Assembly: GCA_012516755.1 (NCBI GenBank)
Contig: JAAYWE010000102.1
Location: 1-6,577, forward strand
DNA: 6,577 nucleotides
Direction: 5' to 3'
DNA from: Treponema sp.
GTDB taxonomy: Bacteria > Spirochaetota > Spirochaetia > Treponematales > Rectinemataceae
Part shown: positions 5,546-6,577 of the stretch, piece after piece
Layout of the letters: the number at the start of each line of letters is the position of its first letter
Position numbering within the stretch: position 1 is the stretch's first letter
Notes under the pieces: generated by a model
Databases searched by the model: none
What the model saw: the letters and a program-made list of their open reading frames with translations, nothing else
What the model was told of the DNA's origin: nothing
Program-made: the position numbers and the translations under genes

Positions 5546-6577
5546 CTAAGCTCCCAAGAATTCCGCTATATATTGTAGTGCAACAGGCTCGATTCGGATA
5601 TCGCCAATATTTCGTAGCAGTGCGAGATCGATGCTCTCTCCCCGCCTTTTTTTGTCAGCCCGTATAAGATCGTATATTGCCGCAGGACGAATATTACAGC
5701 CAGCAATCGCAGAAACTTCCGCAACATTCGCCGGCAGACCAATACTATGCAAAAGCGAATTTATACGGGCAGCGATATCCGGATCCAGAGCGCCGCGAGA
5801 TACCGCAAGATCGTTTGCCATACCAATCCCCGTTGCCACCGCAAATCCATGAGGAATCTCTGTAATAAGCTCAATTGCGTGCCCAAAAGTATGGCCATAA
5901 TTCAAAGCATGCCTAAGATAGCTATCATAGGGATCGGCATCTACATACCGGATCTTGACCTGCTGAGATCGCTGAACGAGCTCCTCCCAAAGCTCGGCAT
6001 TTATTTCGGTGAGCGATTCTTCCGAATTCGCAATTCCTTCTAGAAAGCGGAAATGCTCTTCACTATCGATGACAGCATGCTTAATAGCCTCTGCCATGCC
6101 CGATAACAAGTCTCTTGAAGGCAGGGTTTCCAGCCAGCCGACATCACAAAGAATCAGTCTAGGAATATGAAAGCTGCCAATAAGATTCTTTGTAGGACCT
6201 ATATCGATGGCATTTTTCCCTCCGATAGATGCATCGATCATTGCAAGCAAGGTGGTCGGAACAAGCGCGATATCAATTCCTCGCATCCATAGATGAGCCG
6301 CAAGCCCAACCAGATCGCTTAGAGAACCACCCCCAATGGCAACAAGCACTGTATCTGGATTAGCATCTAAATCTATCATTTGGCGACAGACAGTCTCTAA
6401 AACCGAAAAATTCTTGCAGGCTTCGCCATCGGGGACTTTGATCCAACAGAGCCCTTCTTTTGCATCTAAACTTGAGCTAGACAGCATTTCCAATGCCTGT
6501 CCATAAAGAGTCTCGCTTGTAACAAAGATGGCTTTTTCTATAGGAATTAGCGAGAGCAACTCAGAGGTCTTTCCAAA
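5546..6577 (-). CDS. aroB: 3-dehydroquinate synthase (5' end missing)
   Basis: Second step of the shikimate pathway: converts DAHP to 3-dehydroquinate using NAD+ and a divalent metal. 343 residues are visible and the frame is still open at the right edge (FGKTSELLSL), so the TTG at 6559 is not a credible start; about 10-25 N-terminal residues are likely missing by comparison with E. coli AroB. Visible motifs, numbered in the fragment: the NAD-binding GGGSLSD (82-88), the block PTTLLAMIDASIGGKNA (107-123), and metal ligands Glu163 (GMAEAIK), His229 (NYGHTFGHAIE) and His243 (PHGFA). RADKK near 306-310 matches the conserved C-terminal lysine motif. The usual HGE after the second histidine is HGF, and GGGVxGD is GGGSLSD; both look like lineage variation, as all metal ligands are kept. 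It is the first gene seen of the aroB-aroC-pheA-tyrA run, with the promoter beyond the window. Confidence 0.95.
   Translation of the reverse strand, partial: FGKTSELLSLIPIEKAIFVTSETLYGQALEMLSSSSLDAKEGLCWIKVPDGEACKNFSVLETVCRQMIDLDANPDTVLVAIGGGSLSDLVGLAAHLWMRGIDIALVPTTLLAMIDASIGGKNAIDIGPTKNLIGSFHIPRLILCDVGWLETLPSRDLLSGMAEAIKHAVIDSEEHFRFLEGIANSEESLTEINAELWEELVQRSQQVKIRYVDADPYDSYLRHALNYGHTFGHAIELITEIPHGFAVATGIGMANDLAVSRGALDPDIAARINSLLHSIGLPANVAEVSAIAGCNIRPAAIYDLIRADKKRRGESIDLALLRNIGDIRIEPVALQYIAEFLGA

Noticed and set aside
1..6577. A novel defence, mobile or biosynthetic system hidden in the window
   Set aside because: Nearly every base is accounted for by six known housekeeping enzymes; gaps are 25, 105 and 27 bases, and no repeats, att sites, transposase or toxin-like frames were found.

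Overview
The window holds six protein-coding genes and almost no non-coding DNA. All six belong to core amino-acid metabolism: a glutamate dehydrogenase and five enzymes of the shikimate/chorismate pathway and its phenylalanine and tyrosine branches. I see no mobile element, CRISPR array, RNA gene, phage gene or candidate new system. The interest lies in gene arrangement and in active-site or allosteric-site variants of known enzymes.

Layout. On the + strand, glutamate dehydrogenase (gdhA, 5' end cut off by the window) is followed after 25 bases by aroA (EPSP synthase), whose start I place at 1222. A short convergent gap (2563-2667) separates aroA from a − strand gene run. In its own direction that run reads aroB (5' end cut off at the right edge), aroC, pheA (chorismate mutase-prephenate dehydratase-ACT) and tyrA (prephenate dehydrogenase). 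The aroC-pheA and pheA-tyrA pairs share 4-base ATGA stop/start overlaps, and aroB-aroC are 27 bases apart, so the four are very probably one translationally coupled operon. Its promoter lies outside the window.

How the genes fit together. AroB makes 3-dehydroquinate. AroA makes EPSP from shikimate-3-phosphate and PEP. AroC turns EPSP into chorismate. PheA takes chorismate through prephenate to phenylpyruvate, and TyrA takes prephenate to 4-hydroxyphenylpyruvate. The final transaminations normally use glutamate, which glutamate dehydrogenase can supply; that link to gdhA is only inference. DAHP synthase, dehydroquinase, shikimate dehydrogenase, shikimate kinase and the aromatic aminotransferase are not in the window.

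Organism. This is a bacterium of intermediate G+C. Strong Shine-Dalgarno sequences precede aroC, pheA and tyrA. The short single-domain TyrA and the CGESGL-type AroA resemble forms I associate with Bacteroidota and some Spirochaetota, while the GDH resembles clostridial-type anaerobe enzymes. Strong Shine-Dalgarno use argues against Bacteroidota proper. An anaerobic spirochaete-like bacterium is a reasonable but low-confidence guess.
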